This document shows positions 8,434-17,654 of a DNA stretch of 64,000 bases, piece after piece. The stretch spans positions 62,001 through 126,000 of the forward strand of contig NZ_QLMG01000007.1 in NCBI RefSeq assembly GCF_003259905.1, written 5' to 3'. The DNA is from Salipiger aestuarii. GTDB lineage: Bacteria > Pseudomonadota > Alphaproteobacteria > Rhodobacterales > Rhodobacteraceae. Position 1 is the first letter of the stretch; each line of letters opens with the position of its first letter. The notes below the pieces were generated by a model, which was given only the letters and a program-made list of their open reading frames with translations, was not told where the DNA came from and did no database searches. Both the position numbers and the translations under genes were made by a program.

Positions 8434-10757
8434 CACGCAAGGTCATCCATTCCAGCCACTGGGGCGCCTATTACGCGCGCCAGGGCAAGGACGGGCTGGA
8501 CATCACCCCGCATGAAGGGGATCGCGCGCCCAGCGAGATCCTGCAAAACATGCGCGGTGCGCTGGACCATCCCGCGCGCGTGTTGCGCCCCGCCGTGCGC
8601 CAAAGCTGGCTGCGTCGCGGTCCCGGACCGCGCGACCGCGCGATCGGAGATCCCTTCGTCGAGGTCAGCTGGGACACCGCCGCATCCCTGTTGGCGGATG
8701 AGGTGCGCCGCGTGCGCAGCGCGCACGGGCCCGAAGCGGTCTATGGCGGCTCCTACGGATGGGCCAGCGCGGGGCGGTTTCATCATGCGCAAAGCCAGGT
8801 CCACCGCTTTCTCAACACGGCTTTCGGCGGCTATGTCTCCGGCGTTGCCAGCTACAGCGCCGGGGCCTCGGCGCCGCTTTTGCCACGGCTGATCGGCAAT
8901 TATACCGAAATCTCGCGCAACACGGTATCGTGGAAACACATCGAGGCCGAGACCGAATTATTCCTCAGTTTCGGTGGGTTGCCACCGCGTAATTCCGCGA
9001 TCGGCAATGGCGGCGTCAGCGATCACATCGAACATGACATGATGCGCCGGATCGCCGCGAGGGGCGGGGTCTTTCATCTGGTATCGCCCATCCGCGACGA
9101 CATTCCCGACGACATCGGCGCCACCTGGCACGCGATCCGCCCCGGAACGGACACCGCGCTTATGCTGGCGATGGCCTATGTCCTGCAGGATGAAGGGCTG
9201 GCCGATACCGCGTTCCTCAAGGACTACTGTGTCGGATACGAGCGGTTCCGCAGTTCGCTTCTGGGCAACGCCGACGGTGGCCCCAGGACGCCCGTCTGGG
9301 CCGAGACCATCACCGGCATCCCCGCCGATACCATCGCCACGCTGGCGCGCGATCTGGTGCGCAAACGCACGCTGATTTCGGTGGCTCATGCGTTGCAGCG
9401 CGCGGAGTTCGGCGAACAGCCCGTCTGGGCGGCCCTGGCGCTGGCCGCGATGGTGGGCCAGATCGGTCTCAAGGGGCGCGGGTTCACCTATGCGCTTGGA
9501 TCTCTGGCGCATACCGGACGCCAAAGGGTATCCGTGCCCATCCCCGTACTGTCGCAGGGCATCAACCGATGCGCCGCCTTTATTCCGGTGGCGGCGATAT
9601 CCGAGATGCTGCTGAACCCCGGCGCGCCGTTCCGGTTCATGGGACAGAAACAGACCTATCCCGACATCCGTCTGCTGTGGTGGGCGGGTGGCAATCCCTT
9701 TCACCATCATCAGGAACTGCATCGCCTGTCGCGGGCGATCGGGCGGGTCGATACCTTCGTGGTGCAGGAGCAGGTCTGGACCGCTACGGCGAAATCGGCC
9801 GACATCGTCCTGCCGATTTCCTTTTCGCTGGAACGGGACGATTTCGGCGCGACGCGCAACGATCCCCGCCTGTTCGCCATGCAGCGACTCTGCGCACCAA
9901 GCGGTGAGGCGCGATCGGACTATGACGCCCTGTCGGCTGTGGCGGCGGCGCTGGGGCCGGACGAACATGCCGCTTTTACAGAAGGGCGCAGCGCCGCGGA
10001 CTGGCTGCGTCACCTTTACGAGCCGACGCGCGTTGCGCTGGAAGCCATGGGGCTGGACGCGCCCGATTTCGACAGATTCTGGCAGGACGGATGGATCGAC
10101 CTGCCCTGCCACCCCGACAGCGGCGGATTTCTGGAGGCGTTTCGCAATGACCCGCAGGAACATCCCCTTGGCACGCCGTCCGGCAAGATCGAGATCCATT
10201 CCCGTGAAATCGCCGGCTATGGCCTTGACGATGTTCCGGGGCTGCCGGTGTGGCGTCCACACCGGCGCCCGCCCAACGCCGACTATCCGCTGTTTCTGAT
10301 CGCCAACGCGCCGGAATCAAAGCTGCACAGCCAGCTGGATTTCGGGCCGACCTCGACCGCGGCCAAGGTGGCGGGACGCGAGCGGTTGCGGCTGAACTCG
10401 GTCGATGCCGCCCGCTTGGGCCTGCGTGATGGTGACATGGCGAGGGTGGAGAACGAGTGCGGCGCCTGTCTGGCGGGGGTGCAGATCACCGATCTTGTGC
10501 GCGACGGCGTCGTGCATCTGCAAACCGGAGCCTGGTTCGATCCGCAGCCCGACCCCGAGGGCGCCGCGCGCGTGTTCTGTGCCCATGGCAATGCCAACGT
10601 CCTGACCCACGACAAGGGCACGTCTCAACTGACCCACGGCTGTTCGGGGCAGATCGGGCGGGTCAATGTCCGCAAATGGACCGGCCCGATACCGCGCCTG
10701 CGCGCATTCGATCCGCCACCTTTCGTTTCGGATTCCCCCGAAGGGTCAGCGTCATGA
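8430..10757 (+). CDS. Molybdopterin oxidoreductase, BisC/TorA/DMSO-reductase type
   Basis: 775-residue molybdopterin-guanine-dinucleotide enzyme. The motif GGSYGWASAGRFHHAQ near residue 106 places a serine where this subgroup (biotin sulfoxide, TMAO and DMSO reductases) uses Ser as the molybdenum ligand. There is no N-terminal iron-sulfur CxxC motif. The C-terminal cofactor region is present (CAHGNANVLTHDKGTSQLTH). No twin-arginine leader is seen, so the protein is probably cytoplasmic like BisC rather than periplasmic like TorA. Members reduce S-oxides or N-oxides; a few are oxidases or hydroxylases. It is fused into the operon by 4-base overlap with the importer ATPase, so its substrate probably enters through that importer. 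A BisC-like methionine or biotin sulfoxide reductase is the conservative alternative. Confidence 0.88.
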   Translation: MTRKVIHSSHWGAYYARQGKDGLDITPHEGDRAPSEILQNMRGALDHPARVLRPAVRQSWLRRGPGPRDRAIGDPFVEVSWDTAASLLADEVRRVRSAHGPEAVYGGSYGWASAGRFHHAQSQVHRFLNTAFGGYVSGVASYSAGASAPLLPRLIGNYTEISRNTVSWKHIEAETELFLSFGGLPPRNSAIGNGGVSDHIEHDMMRRIAARGGVFHLVSPIRDDIPDDIGATWHAIRPGTDTALMLAMAYVLQDEGLADTAFLKDYCVGYERFRSSLLGNADGGPRTPVWAETITGIPADTIATLARDLVRKRTLISVAHALQRAEFGEQPVWAALALAAMVGQIGLKGRGFTYALGSLAHTGRQRVSVPIPVLSQGINRCAAFIPVAAISEMLLNPGAPFRFMGQKQTYPDIRLLWWAGGNPFHHHQELHRLSRAIGRVDTFVVQEQVWTATAKSADIVLPISFSLERDDFGATRNDPRLFAMQRLCAPSGEARSDYDALSAVAAALGPDEHAAFTEGRSAADWLRHLYEPTRVALEAMGLDAPDFDRFWQDGWIDLPCHPDSGGFLEAFRNDPQEHPLGTPSGKIEIHSREIAGYGLDDVPGLPVWRPHRRPPNADYPLFLIANAPESKLHSQLDFGPTSTAAKVAGRERLRLNSVDAARLGLRDGDMARVENECGACLAGVQITDLVRDGVVHLQTGAWFDPQPDPEGAARVFCAHGNANVLTHDKGTSQLTHGCSGQIGRVNVRKWTGPIPRLRAFDPPPFVSDSPEGSAS

Positions 10758-10822
10758 TGGCGGACTCGACGCGCTATCAGGAAGCCGCTGCCGTGTGCCG
10801 GCCAGCGCCGGATGCAGGATGA
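10754..10822 (+). CDS. Possible 22-residue coupling ORF
   Basis: A short frame starts at an ATG overlapping the stop of the molybdoenzyme gene (ATGA at 10754-10757) and ends in a TGA 7 bases before the next gene's ATG. The peptide would begin MMADSTRYQEAAAVC. It is most simply a bridge that carries ribosomes to the oxidase start. It resembles no known protein and may not be made as a functional product. Confidence 0.25.
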   Translation: MMADSTRYQEAAAVCRPAPDAG

Positions 10823-10829
10823 CTTGGAC

Positions 10830-12137
10830 ATGACCACGGCACTGTCTGTTGCGCCCTTTGGTGGCGATGACACCGCCCCCACCGGCTCCGATGTCGTGAT
10901 CGTCGGCGGCGGCATCGTCGGCGTGCTGAGCGCGCTGGAACTGGCCGAGGCCGGGATATCGGTGACCCTGTGTGAAAAGGGCGTGATCGCGGGCGAGCAA
11001 TCGTCGCGCAACTGGGGCTGGGTGCGTCAGATGGGGCGCGCCGAAGCGGAATTGCCACTTGCCGCGATCGCGCTGAACCTGTGGCGCGGAATGGATGCGC
11101 GGATCAACGGCGCAACCGGATTTCGCCAGACCGGCATCGCCTATGCCGCCTTCACCGAACGTGATTCAGACCACTGGCATCGCTGGCACGAGATCGGAAC
11201 CCGCCACGGGATCGAGACAAGGTTGCTGAGCGGCGATCAGGTCAGGGCGATGGCGCCCGCCATTCAGGGGCAGGTGCGCATGGCGCTGTGGTCGCCCGGC
11301 GACGGTTGCGCGGAACCCTGGCAAAGCGTTCCGGCCATGGCGCGGGCCGCCCGCAGTGCAGGGGCGCGGATTCTGACGCACTGCGCGGTGCGTGCGCTGG
11401 ACGTCGAGGGTGGGCGCGTTGCGGGCGTCATCACCGAACGGGGCCGCATCCGTGCCCGGCGCGTGATCGTTGCCGGCGGCGTCTGGAGCCGCGCACTGAT
11501 GGGCAATCACGATATCGACTTTCCCCAACTGCGCGTCGTCGGAACCGTGGCGCGGGTGACCGGCGCGCAAGGCTTGCCCGATCATCCCTTCGGCACCGAG
11601 AATTTTTCCTTTCGCCCGCGTCTGGACGGCGGGCACACGCTGACCCTGCGCAACGCCAATGTCGCGCCGATCCTGCCTGACAGCTTTCGCCTGTTTCGCC
11701 AATATGCGCCCCGGCTGCGGGAAAACTGGCGCGAGTTTCACCTGAGGGTCGGCGCGGATTTTTTCAGGGATCTGACGGCACCACGCCATTGGAGTCCGGA
11801 CGAGGAAACCGTTTTCGAGGCCTGCCGCGTCATGGATCCCAAGCCCTCGGCTGTGTTCCTGAAACGCGCTCTGCGCAACGCGATCGAATGCTTTCCGGCA
11901 TTTGCCAACGTGCAAACCACCCACGCCTGGGCCGGGATGATCGACGTGACGCCGGACGCCATTCCCGTCATCGATTGGGTTCCCGGACTTGAAGGCGTCT
12001 TCATGGCGTCGGGCTGTTCGGGCCACGGGTTCGGATTGGGCCCGGCCGTTGCGCGGCTGACCGCCGACTTGCTGCTGGACCGCGGCCCGGTTTCGGATCC
12101 GGCGCCCTACCGGTGGAACCGCTTTCGTCCCGCCTGA
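10830..12137 (+). CDS. FAD-dependent amine/amino-acid oxidase, DadA/DAO family
   Basis: 435-residue flavoprotein. The FAD-binding Rossmann motif is near the N-terminus (VVIVGGGIVGVLSALELAEA then VTLCEK), followed by the family block SSRNWGWVRQMGR. The C-terminus carries the FAD-contact motif (GVFMASGCSGHGFGLGPAVA). Members oxidise the C-N bond of amino acids, N-methyl amino acids or polyamines and give an imine plus H2O2. The ATG at 10830 is preferred because AGGA lies 11 bases upstream; an in-frame ATG at 10812 would add six residues. It closes the importer operon, so it probably acts on the product of the molybdoenzyme or directly on the imported compound. Confidence 0.85.
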   Translation: MTTALSVAPFGGDDTAPTGSDVVIVGGGIVGVLSALELAEAGISVTLCEKGVIAGEQSSRNWGWVRQMGRAEAELPLAAIALNLWRGMDARINGATGFRQTGIAYAAFTERDSDHWHRWHEIGTRHGIETRLLSGDQVRAMAPAIQGQVRMALWSPGDGCAEPWQSVPAMARAARSAGARILTHCAVRALDVEGGRVAGVITERGRIRARRVIVAGGVWSRALMGNHDIDFPQLRVVGTVARVTGAQGLPDHPFGTENFSFRPRLDGGHTLTLRNANVAPILPDSFRLFRQYAPRLRENWREFHLRVGADFFRDLTAPRHWSPDEETVFEACRVMDPKPSAVFLKRALRNAIECFPAFANVQTTHAWAGMIDVTPDAIPVIDWVPGLEGVFMASGCSGHGFGLGPAVARLTADLLLDRGPVSDPAPYRWNRFRPA

Positions 12138-12337
12138 CCCGGCCGGTCTCTTCGAGGGCGCGTCGCTGGCGCCGAAATCGAAAGATGCGCCATGACCGTC
12201 CCCAGATCCCCGCGTTGAAACAGCGTTCCATCGTCGACGACCTGGTCCGGCTGCAACGCTGCGCTCAGGAAGCGCGGGTCGCCGTTGATCTGGCCGGACA
12301 ACAAGACGACCTGGATCGCGCCGCATGAAGGCCACAC
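12107..12337 (-). pseudogene. Possible remnant of a minus-strand gene, unrecognised
   Basis: A 76-codon frame starting at GTG has gene-like codon use and sequence for its first 55 codons (IQVVLLSGQINGDPRFLSAA, then VVDDGTLFQRGDLGTVMAHL). It then decays into Arg/Pro-rich residues and overlaps the end of the oxidase gene by 31 bp. This looks like the C-terminal piece of a gene whose remainder was lost. I do not recognise the family. Confidence 0.3.
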
Positions 12338-12758
12338 CGGGCGCCAGAATACCCAAAAACCAACCTGCGGCCTCTGGGGGTGAATGAGGCGCCGGCAGGC
12401 GGCAGGTTGTAGCGCAGCCCCTTTCCGGGGGGGTGCGATAAACCTTCGCGCGATGCTGTAGAGCGGTTGTCGCGACGATGAAATTCTGCGAATAATGTGG
12501 TCGAATGGTTTTGACAGTTCCGCTTGGTACGCACGGATAGACTACCCCCCGGAGAAAGGATTTCGGGGGCCCCGGGACGACGGAGAGTTAAGGGATCAGC
12601 GAGCAGACAGCTTTTTGCAAACTCTGCTCCGCCTCGCATGACGTTGAAAACAGGCCCCGTGGCCCAACTGAATTGAGCAATCCCCCCTTAGCCAAGGTTC
12701 TGGGGCAGAAGAAGACAGAGAGACAATAGGTCAACGGCCAGAAGCCGTGTACCGTTAC
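12338..12758. other. Intergenic region before tRNA-Arg(CCT)
   Basis: About 420 bp with no supported gene. A TTGACA hexamer lies at 12513-12518 but lacks a well-spaced -10. The region probably carries the tRNA promoter and debris of the broken gene to its left. A GC-rich block near 12540-12590 could fold, but no specific RNA family is recognised. Confidence 0.35.
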
Positions 12759-12835
<77 letters not shown>

Positions 12836-12926
12836 ATTTACTTGGCGTTTGTCACCGAAGGTGCGTTGTTGCACAACGCGGCCTGCCCAGGATTCACATC
12901 GTGAAACCAATCGGTTAGACGGGCGC

Positions 12927-13642
12927 ATGAGCAAACCGATACCGGCCCGCTCGCGCACGACGAACTGGCCCAGCGACGCAGCGTCGCTGCGCAAGCGCGG
13001 GTCAGCACCGGCATCAAGTTTTTGGGCGATCGAGAATGGCAGGCGCGCAAACACGCAATCCAATGCCGACGCCCAATGGCGCAAGGCCCATCTGGCCATG
13101 CACACCGCCACGTCTGACATCCGGGCGGTAAAATTCACAGCCAGCAGCCAGGGTGACCGCCCGGTGCGACCGGAACTGCCCGACCAGATCCCCGATGACG
13201 AGGAGGTCGCCCCCTCTCGGCAGATTGCTTCGCGATCGCCTGCCGGGCAGCGGACGGAGCCTGTGACACGCGCCGCTGCCACACCGCCACCGTCGAACGC
13301 AAGGCTACGGCGATCATTCCGATCCGGAAGAACGATCGGCCTTGGAAAGACGACTGCCCGGCAGCAATCGCCCGCAATGAAACCCTGCGCGCTACACCGC
13401 ACTATCGCCGGGCGGTCCGGAAACGATGGACAGGATACCATGTCCGAAGCCGGATCGAGGCGAAACCTCTCGTGACACGCTACGCAATGCACTGCCGGTC
13501 AGTGGATGCGGTGCCTCAAGGCTTTCGGTGAACGCATCGCTGCAAGAGACCGGGCCGTCAGACCGCCGAAATCCACATCCGCATCGCCCTCACGAACCGC
13601 TGCTCGGCCCTCGGTACCGCCGAGATCATTCGCCTGGCCTGA
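12927..13642 (+). pseudogene. IS5-family transposase, internally deleted and frameshifted
   Basis: Pieces of an IS5-family transposase can be read in order but in several frames. The N-terminus is intact (MSKPIPARSRTTNWPSDAAS then LRKRGS). At about 13005 it jumps to the mid-protein segment STGIKFLGDREWQARKHA, so roughly 100 codons are missing. Further pieces are HLAMHTATSDIRAV, CDTRRCHTATVERKATAIIP, IRKNDRPWK, CPAAIARNETLRATPHYRRA, RWTGYHVRSRIEAK, CLKAFGERIAARD and finally ALGTAEIIRLA with a stop at 13640-13642. At least four frameshifts separate them, so it cannot be active. The upstream segment with GTTGTTGCACAA (about 12866-12877) resembles the end region of IS5-type elements. Confidence 0.75.
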
Positions 13643-14870
13643 CGCCAGCGGGGAAAGGGGCTCTCTCGCCCTCAGGCCGCAATGCTGCAACAATGCCCTT
13701 CAGATGACGCTTTGCGTTTCGAAAGGACTTCTTCTCGCGCTCGTAGGCGTCGAGCATTTGCTGGGTTACAAAATTCATTGGTACGATACCGCCACACGCG
13801 TCACGCGTTGCGAGACCTCGGTAAATCAGATCCTCCGCATTGCGCTTGGCGAACCCCTTCAGCGAAACCAACTTCTGTGGGTTAGAAGAAGCCGTTCCCT
13901 CCGATGGCACGCCCAGCACCAGCACCCCCTTTTCTGATGGAAAAATTGTCGAAGACGTGCCGCCGCACAGCGTCACGCAAGGGCTCGAATTCATCGCCGA
14001 GGCTCCGGCTCTTCAGCCACGCCATCCAGGGGCCAAAGAGTCGCTGCCGTCCGCGCCGCCCTCATGAGCCATGGCGGCAAGACAGTCGGTAAGGGCTGCA
14101 GGACCATCTTTCAGTATATCGTAGCCCAACGCACCATAGTTCATCCAGTCTTGCTCACTGTGCCCCGCAAGCGCAGCATCTGGCCCCTTTGCAATACGCA
14201 GGCCCAGCACTTCACATGCCCGTGACGCCACGTTGAGCTCGAGACGATCCATCCATCGGTCGCCTCGCCCGCTCAGGATGCGGTGCGTGAGATATGCCTC
14301 GAAGGGCCTGGAATTTGCCTGGACCAGCGGCTGATCCAAAACCCAATCGTGGTGTTTTTGCAGCTGCGCCGCGAAGTCTCTGGCATCTTTGTGAAATCTC
14401 TCAGCTGGAAGGCATACGAGCAAGCACCCATGCTCCGCGCAGCTCCTGATCGACGAGAACTCCCACTGGAGGCGACGCGGTACACGCCACGACTCTGCTG
14501 CCGACGGCATCTCGGACCTTATGCATTCCGGACAGACACGGATGCGGCTGCGCTGAAAGCTCTGAAGGGAGGCGAATTCATCCCGCAGTCGGAAATGGCC
14601 CTTGCCGAGATGGCGGATAGAAACCCGCTCCACCGCGCACACATCACACCCTGCAAGCTGGGCCAATTGTTCTATGGCCACCTTCTCACCCCGAAAGAGC
14701 GGGTCGATCGGAAAGGCAATGTCGCCGCAGAACCTCTGCATCGATATTGCGCCGTTCCTGGCCGCAGGCCGCGACAGCAAGGAAGGGGCCGGCTCGCACG
14801 CGGCATGTGCCACCGTCAGCGGCAACTGCGGGAGGTTCGTTCCGGGAGTGGCAGGTAGGCTTTTAACCAA
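13626..14870 (-). pseudogene. tniQ: TniQ family transposition/target-selection protein, frameshifted
   Basis: Minus-strand gene with a TTG start at 14870. The N-terminal part reads as a TniQ domain: LPLTVAHAACEPAPSLLSRP, FCGDIAFPIDPLFRGE, then the zinc-finger pairs CPEC and CAEHGC. The frame breaks near 14028-14034. In the next frame the protein continues as WMAWLKSRSLGDEFEPLRDA and VRRHVFDNFSIRK. It breaks again at a run of G residues near 13925-13933 and resumes as GVLVLGVPSEGTASSNPQKL, then LVSLKGFAKRNAEDLIYRGL and MLDAYEREKKSFRNAKRHL. TniQ proteins choose target sites for Tn7-like and Tn5053-like transposons. No TnsA, TnsB or TnsC homologue remains nearby. Confidence 0.7.
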
Positions 14871-14973
14871 GCGAGGCTTCTGAGATCAGACAAAAGCTGG
14901 ATTGGCCGGAACTTACGATCACCAGCTCAACTGAGCAACGCTGCTATGATTTCCAGTAGTACCGCCGCCTGGG

Positions 14974-15016
14974 TCAGTTACCTGTAACAAAAGTCAGTTT
15001 TGGTTGGCAACTGACA
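14974..15016 (-). repeat. TGTCAGTT inverted-repeat cluster: transposon end or tRNA terminator
   Basis: Read on the minus strand from 15016, the sequence begins TGTCAGTTGCC, continues to AACTGAC after a 9-nt gap, and repeats AACTGAC 20 bp further on. It starts 9 bp beyond the 3' end of tRNA-Arg(ACG). A TGTCA terminus with short internal repeats is the usual look of a Tn5053/Tn7-type transposon end. The same GTCAGTT...AACTGAC stem followed by TTTTG could instead terminate the tRNA transcript. Both readings are possible. Confidence 0.5.
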
Positions 15017-15025
15017 AGAGGTAAG

Positions 15026-15102
15026 TGGCGGACCGAGGAGGATTCGAACCCCCGACCCCTTGATTCGTAGTCAAGTACTCTATCCAGCTGAGCTATCGGT
15101 CC
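15026..15102 (-). tRNA. tRNA-Arg (anticodon ACG)
   Basis: 77-nt tRNA on the minus strand with encoded CCA. The acceptor arms are GGACCGA and TCGGTCC, the D arm GCTC/GAGT-type, the anticodon arm CTTGA-CTACGAA-TCAAG with anticodon ACG (inosine-modified, reading CGN codons), and the T arm contains GGTTCGAATCC. It lies beside the TniQ scar. Confidence 0.96.
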
Positions 15103-15175
15103 GTGAGGGCGGTGTGTAACGGCGGTTCCGCAGATCCGCAAGTAGCTTTTTCGAGAAATTTGCATGACGTGAACG

Positions 15176-15367
15176 TCACTCCGATTTGCGCCGGGCGTCA
15201 GGGTTGACCGCGTTGCTGATGTTTTGCTCTGCGGCGTTGCGATCACCGCTGTGGGTGATCTTGTCGTGTGAAAAGCAGGCGTCGGTGCCCGCGCGCCAGT
15301 CTTTCGGTTCAGCGTTGAACGTGCCAGCGCGTGTCGCAGGTCCATGCGTCCCTGCGGATGGCGTCAT
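15176..15367 (-). CDS. Small hypothetical protein, 63 residues
   Basis: Unrecognised short frame with ATG start. It is retained because codon use is gene-like, and the peptide has balanced composition with plausible soluble segments (DWRAGTDACFSHDKITHSGD, then RNAAEQNISNAVNPDARR). No signal peptide or membrane span. No strong ribosome site precedes the ATG, and a 6-2-6 inverted repeat (TGACGT-GA-ACGTCA, 15165-15178) overlaps its stop. It could also be a chance frame. Confidence 0.4.
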   Translation of the reverse strand: MTPSAGTHGPATRAGTFNAEPKDWRAGTDACFSHDKITHSGDRNAAEQNISNAVNPDARRKSE

Positions 15368-15481
15368 GACGACCCGTTGGACACTGCGACACGGTCAGGC
15401 GATGGACGTCATCGGGCGCAAGCAGCCTGCGCCTGCTGCTGTTTCCGACTGCAACGCCCCCGTGCGCGCCGGGCGGGGGCC

Positions 15482-17362
15482 TTAGCCCCGATCGTGAAAG
15501 AACGCGTAGATCCGTTCGGCGAGCGCCGCGCTGACCCCGTCCACCGCCTTGAGATCGGCGAGGTTGGCGCGAGAGACGGCCTTGGCCGAGCCGAAATGGG
15601 CCAGCAGGGCGCGTTTGCGGGATGCCCCCACGCCGGGCACCTCGTCCAGCGGATTGGCCATCTGCGATTTGGCCCGCTTGGCGCGGTGGGTGCCGATGGC
15701 AAAGCGGTGCGCCTCATCGCGCAGGCGCTGGATGAAATACAGCACCGGATCGTTGTGGCGCAGGGCAAAGGGGCGCTGTCCGATGCGGTGGAATTCTTCC
15801 TTGCCCGCGTCGCGGTCGACCCCCTTGGCCACGCCGACCATGGGCACGTCCTCGACGTTATATTCGCGCATGATTTCCGCCACGGCCGAAACCTGGCCCG
15901 CGCCGCCGTCGATCAGCAGAAGGTCGGGCCATAGACCCTTGGTCCGGTCGGGATCGTCCCTGAGCAGGCGGGTAAAACGGCGGGTCAGCACCTCTTTCAT
16001 CATGCCGAAGTCATCGCCGGGCACCAGATCTTCGCCCTTGATATTGTACTTGCGGTACTGGTTTTTCATGAACCCTTCGGGGCCCGCGACGATCATGCCG
16101 CCCACCGCGTTGGTGCCCATGATGTGACTGTTGTCATAGACTTCGATCCGCCGTGGCGGGCTGTCCAGCCCGAAGGCTTCGGCCACGCCGCGCAGCAACT
16201 TGGCTTGCGTCGCGGTTTCCGACATGCGCCGGGCCAGGCTTTCACGCGCGTTGCGCGCCGCGCCTTCGACCAGCTCGGCCTTTTCGCCACGCAGCGGCAC
16301 GGCGATTTCAACCTTGCGGCCGGCCTTGCCGGACAGGGCGTCGATCATCAGGTCTTCGTTGTCGATGGCATTGCTCAGCAGCAGCAGGCGGGGCGGTTCC
16401 TTGGTGTCGTAGAACTGGCCGATGAACGCTTCGAGCACTTCGGCCGCGTCCACGTCTTCGCCGACGCGGGGGTAGAAATCCTTGTTGCCCCAATTCTGGT
16501 TGGCGCGGATGAAAAACACCTGCACACAGGCCTGCCCGTGATCCATGTGCAGCGCGATGACGTCGGCCTCGGCCACCCCCTGGGGGTTGATGCCCTGCAC
16601 CGTCTGTACCTGCGTCAGCGCCCGGATGCGGTCGCGCAGGGCGGCGGCGCGCTCGAACTCCATCGCTTCGGAGGCTTGTGCCATTTGCGCCGCGAGCGTT
16701 TCCTGCACACTGGTCGATTTGCCGGACAGGAACCGCTGCGCATCGGACACGCTGGCGCGGTAATCGTCTTCGGCGATCAGCCCCACGCATGGCCCGGAAC
16801 ATCGCTTGATCTGGTACAGCAGGCAGGGCCGCGTGCGCCCGGTGAACTGCGAATCCGAGCAGTTGCGCAGCAGAAACGCCTTTTGCAGCTGATTCAGCGT
16901 GCGGTTCACCGCCCCGGCGCTGGCAAAGGGGCCGTAATAGGCGGCCTTTTCGGTCTTGGCGCCGCGATGTTTGCGGATCTGGGGAAAGGCATGCTCGGTC
17001 GTCACCTGGATCTGCGGAAAGCTCTTGTCATCGCGCAGCAGCACGTTGAACTTGGGCTTGAGCTGCTTGATCAGGTTCTGTTCCAGCAGCAGCGCCTCGG
17101 TTTCGGTGCGCGTGGTCAGAAACATCATCGACGCGGTGTCCGCAATCATCCGCGTGATGCGACGCGAATGGCCGGTGGGGCGCGCATAGCTGGACACGCG
17201 CGCGCGCAGGTTGCGCGCCTTGCCGACGTACAGCACCCGGCTCTGGTCATCGAGCATGCGATAGACGCCCGGACTGGTTTCAAGTGTCCTGAGGTAGGAC
17301 TGGATCACCTCATGCCCGCGGGGGGCGGCATTTTCGGGCTCGGTCATTCCTTGTTCCGTCAT
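15482..17362 (-). CDS. uvrC: Excinuclease ABC subunit C
   Basis: 626-residue UvrC, the dual-incision nuclease of nucleotide excision repair, which acts with UvrA and UvrB. In order: the GIY-YIG domain for the 3' cut (SPGVYRML...[17 protein letters not shown]), the UVR motif that contacts UvrB (near [20 protein letters not shown]), the RNase H-like domain for the 5' cut ([19 protein letters not shown]), and two C-terminal helix-hairpin-helix motifs ([20 protein letters not shown] and [18 protein letters not shown]). Two ATGs are possible: 17362 gives [11 protein letters not shown] and 17347 gives MTEPEN; the longer is used. A cluster of AT-rich sequence at 17530-17620 probably carries the promoter. 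Confidence 0.96.
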   Translation of the reverse strand: MTEQGMTEPENAAPRGHEVIQSYLRTLETSPGVYRMLDDQSRVLYVGKARNLRARVSSYARPTGHSRRITRMIADTASMMFLTTRTETEALLLEQNLIKQLKPKFNVLLRDDKSFPQIQVTTEHAFPQIRKHRGAKTEKAAYYGPFASAGAVNRTLNQLQKAFLLRNCSDSQFTGRTRPCLLYQIKRCSGPCVGLIAEDDYRASVSDAQRFLSGKSTSVQETLAAQMAQASEAMEFERAAALRDRIRALTQVQTVQGINPQGVAEADVIALHMDHGQACVQVFFIRANQNWGNKDFYPRVGEDVDAAEVLEAFIGQFYDTKEPPRLLLLSNAIDNEDLMIDALSGKAGRKVEIAVPLRGEKAELVEGAARNARESLARRMSETATQAKLLRGVAEAFGLDSPPRRIEVYDNSHIMGTNAVGGMIVAGPEGFMKNQYRKYNIKGEDLVPGDDFGMMKEVLTRRFTRLLRDDPDRTKGLWPDLLLIDGGAGQVSAVAEIMREYNVEDVPMVGVAKGVDRDAGKEEFHRIGQRPFALRHNDPVLYFIQRLRDEAHRFAIGTHRAKRAKSQMANPLDEVPGVGASRKRALLAHFGSAKAVSRANLADLKAVDGVSAALAERIYAFFHDRG

Positions 17363-17654
17363 CCTGGCGGCGGCTCGATTCGCCCCGCTTTGCTGCAACC
17401 CGGAGCACCCGAGTTCAAGTGGATTTCAATCCACCACTTCTGTGGAAAACTCTGAGGGCAAAACCGCGTCAGCGCCGAGTTTCCCTTGGATTCAAGGCTG
17501 TTCGTCAGGGTGCCTGAAAAAGCGGCAAAATCGCAAGACGTTGTTATCGCGGAGAATATTTTTTCATACCCCCTTAACACCTTGAGTCCGCTTTGTTTTT
17601 GTAAACGTTTTTTAACACCGGGATGGCCGGTGCAAAACTTTCCCAAGGGTCACA

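Larger units (their letters stand above)
12836..15025. mobile_element. Decayed mobile-element scar between two tRNA-Arg genes
   Basis: The whole interval between tRNA-Arg(CCT) and tRNA-Arg(ACG) holds only inactivated transposition genes: an IS5-family transposase remnant (12927-13642, plus strand) and a frameshifted tniQ (13626-14870, minus strand). The right edge carries a TGTCAGTT inverted repeat set (14974-15016). No intact gene is present. The IS5 end abuts or cuts into the 3' end of tniQ, which suggests that the IS inserted into or beside an older TniQ-type element and that both then decayed. Confidence 0.65.

Noticed and set aside
12836-12870. Left partner of the TniQ element end (TGTCACCG at 12850)
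   Set aside because: Only TGTCA matches the right end; the following bases differ, so it cannot be called the other terminus.
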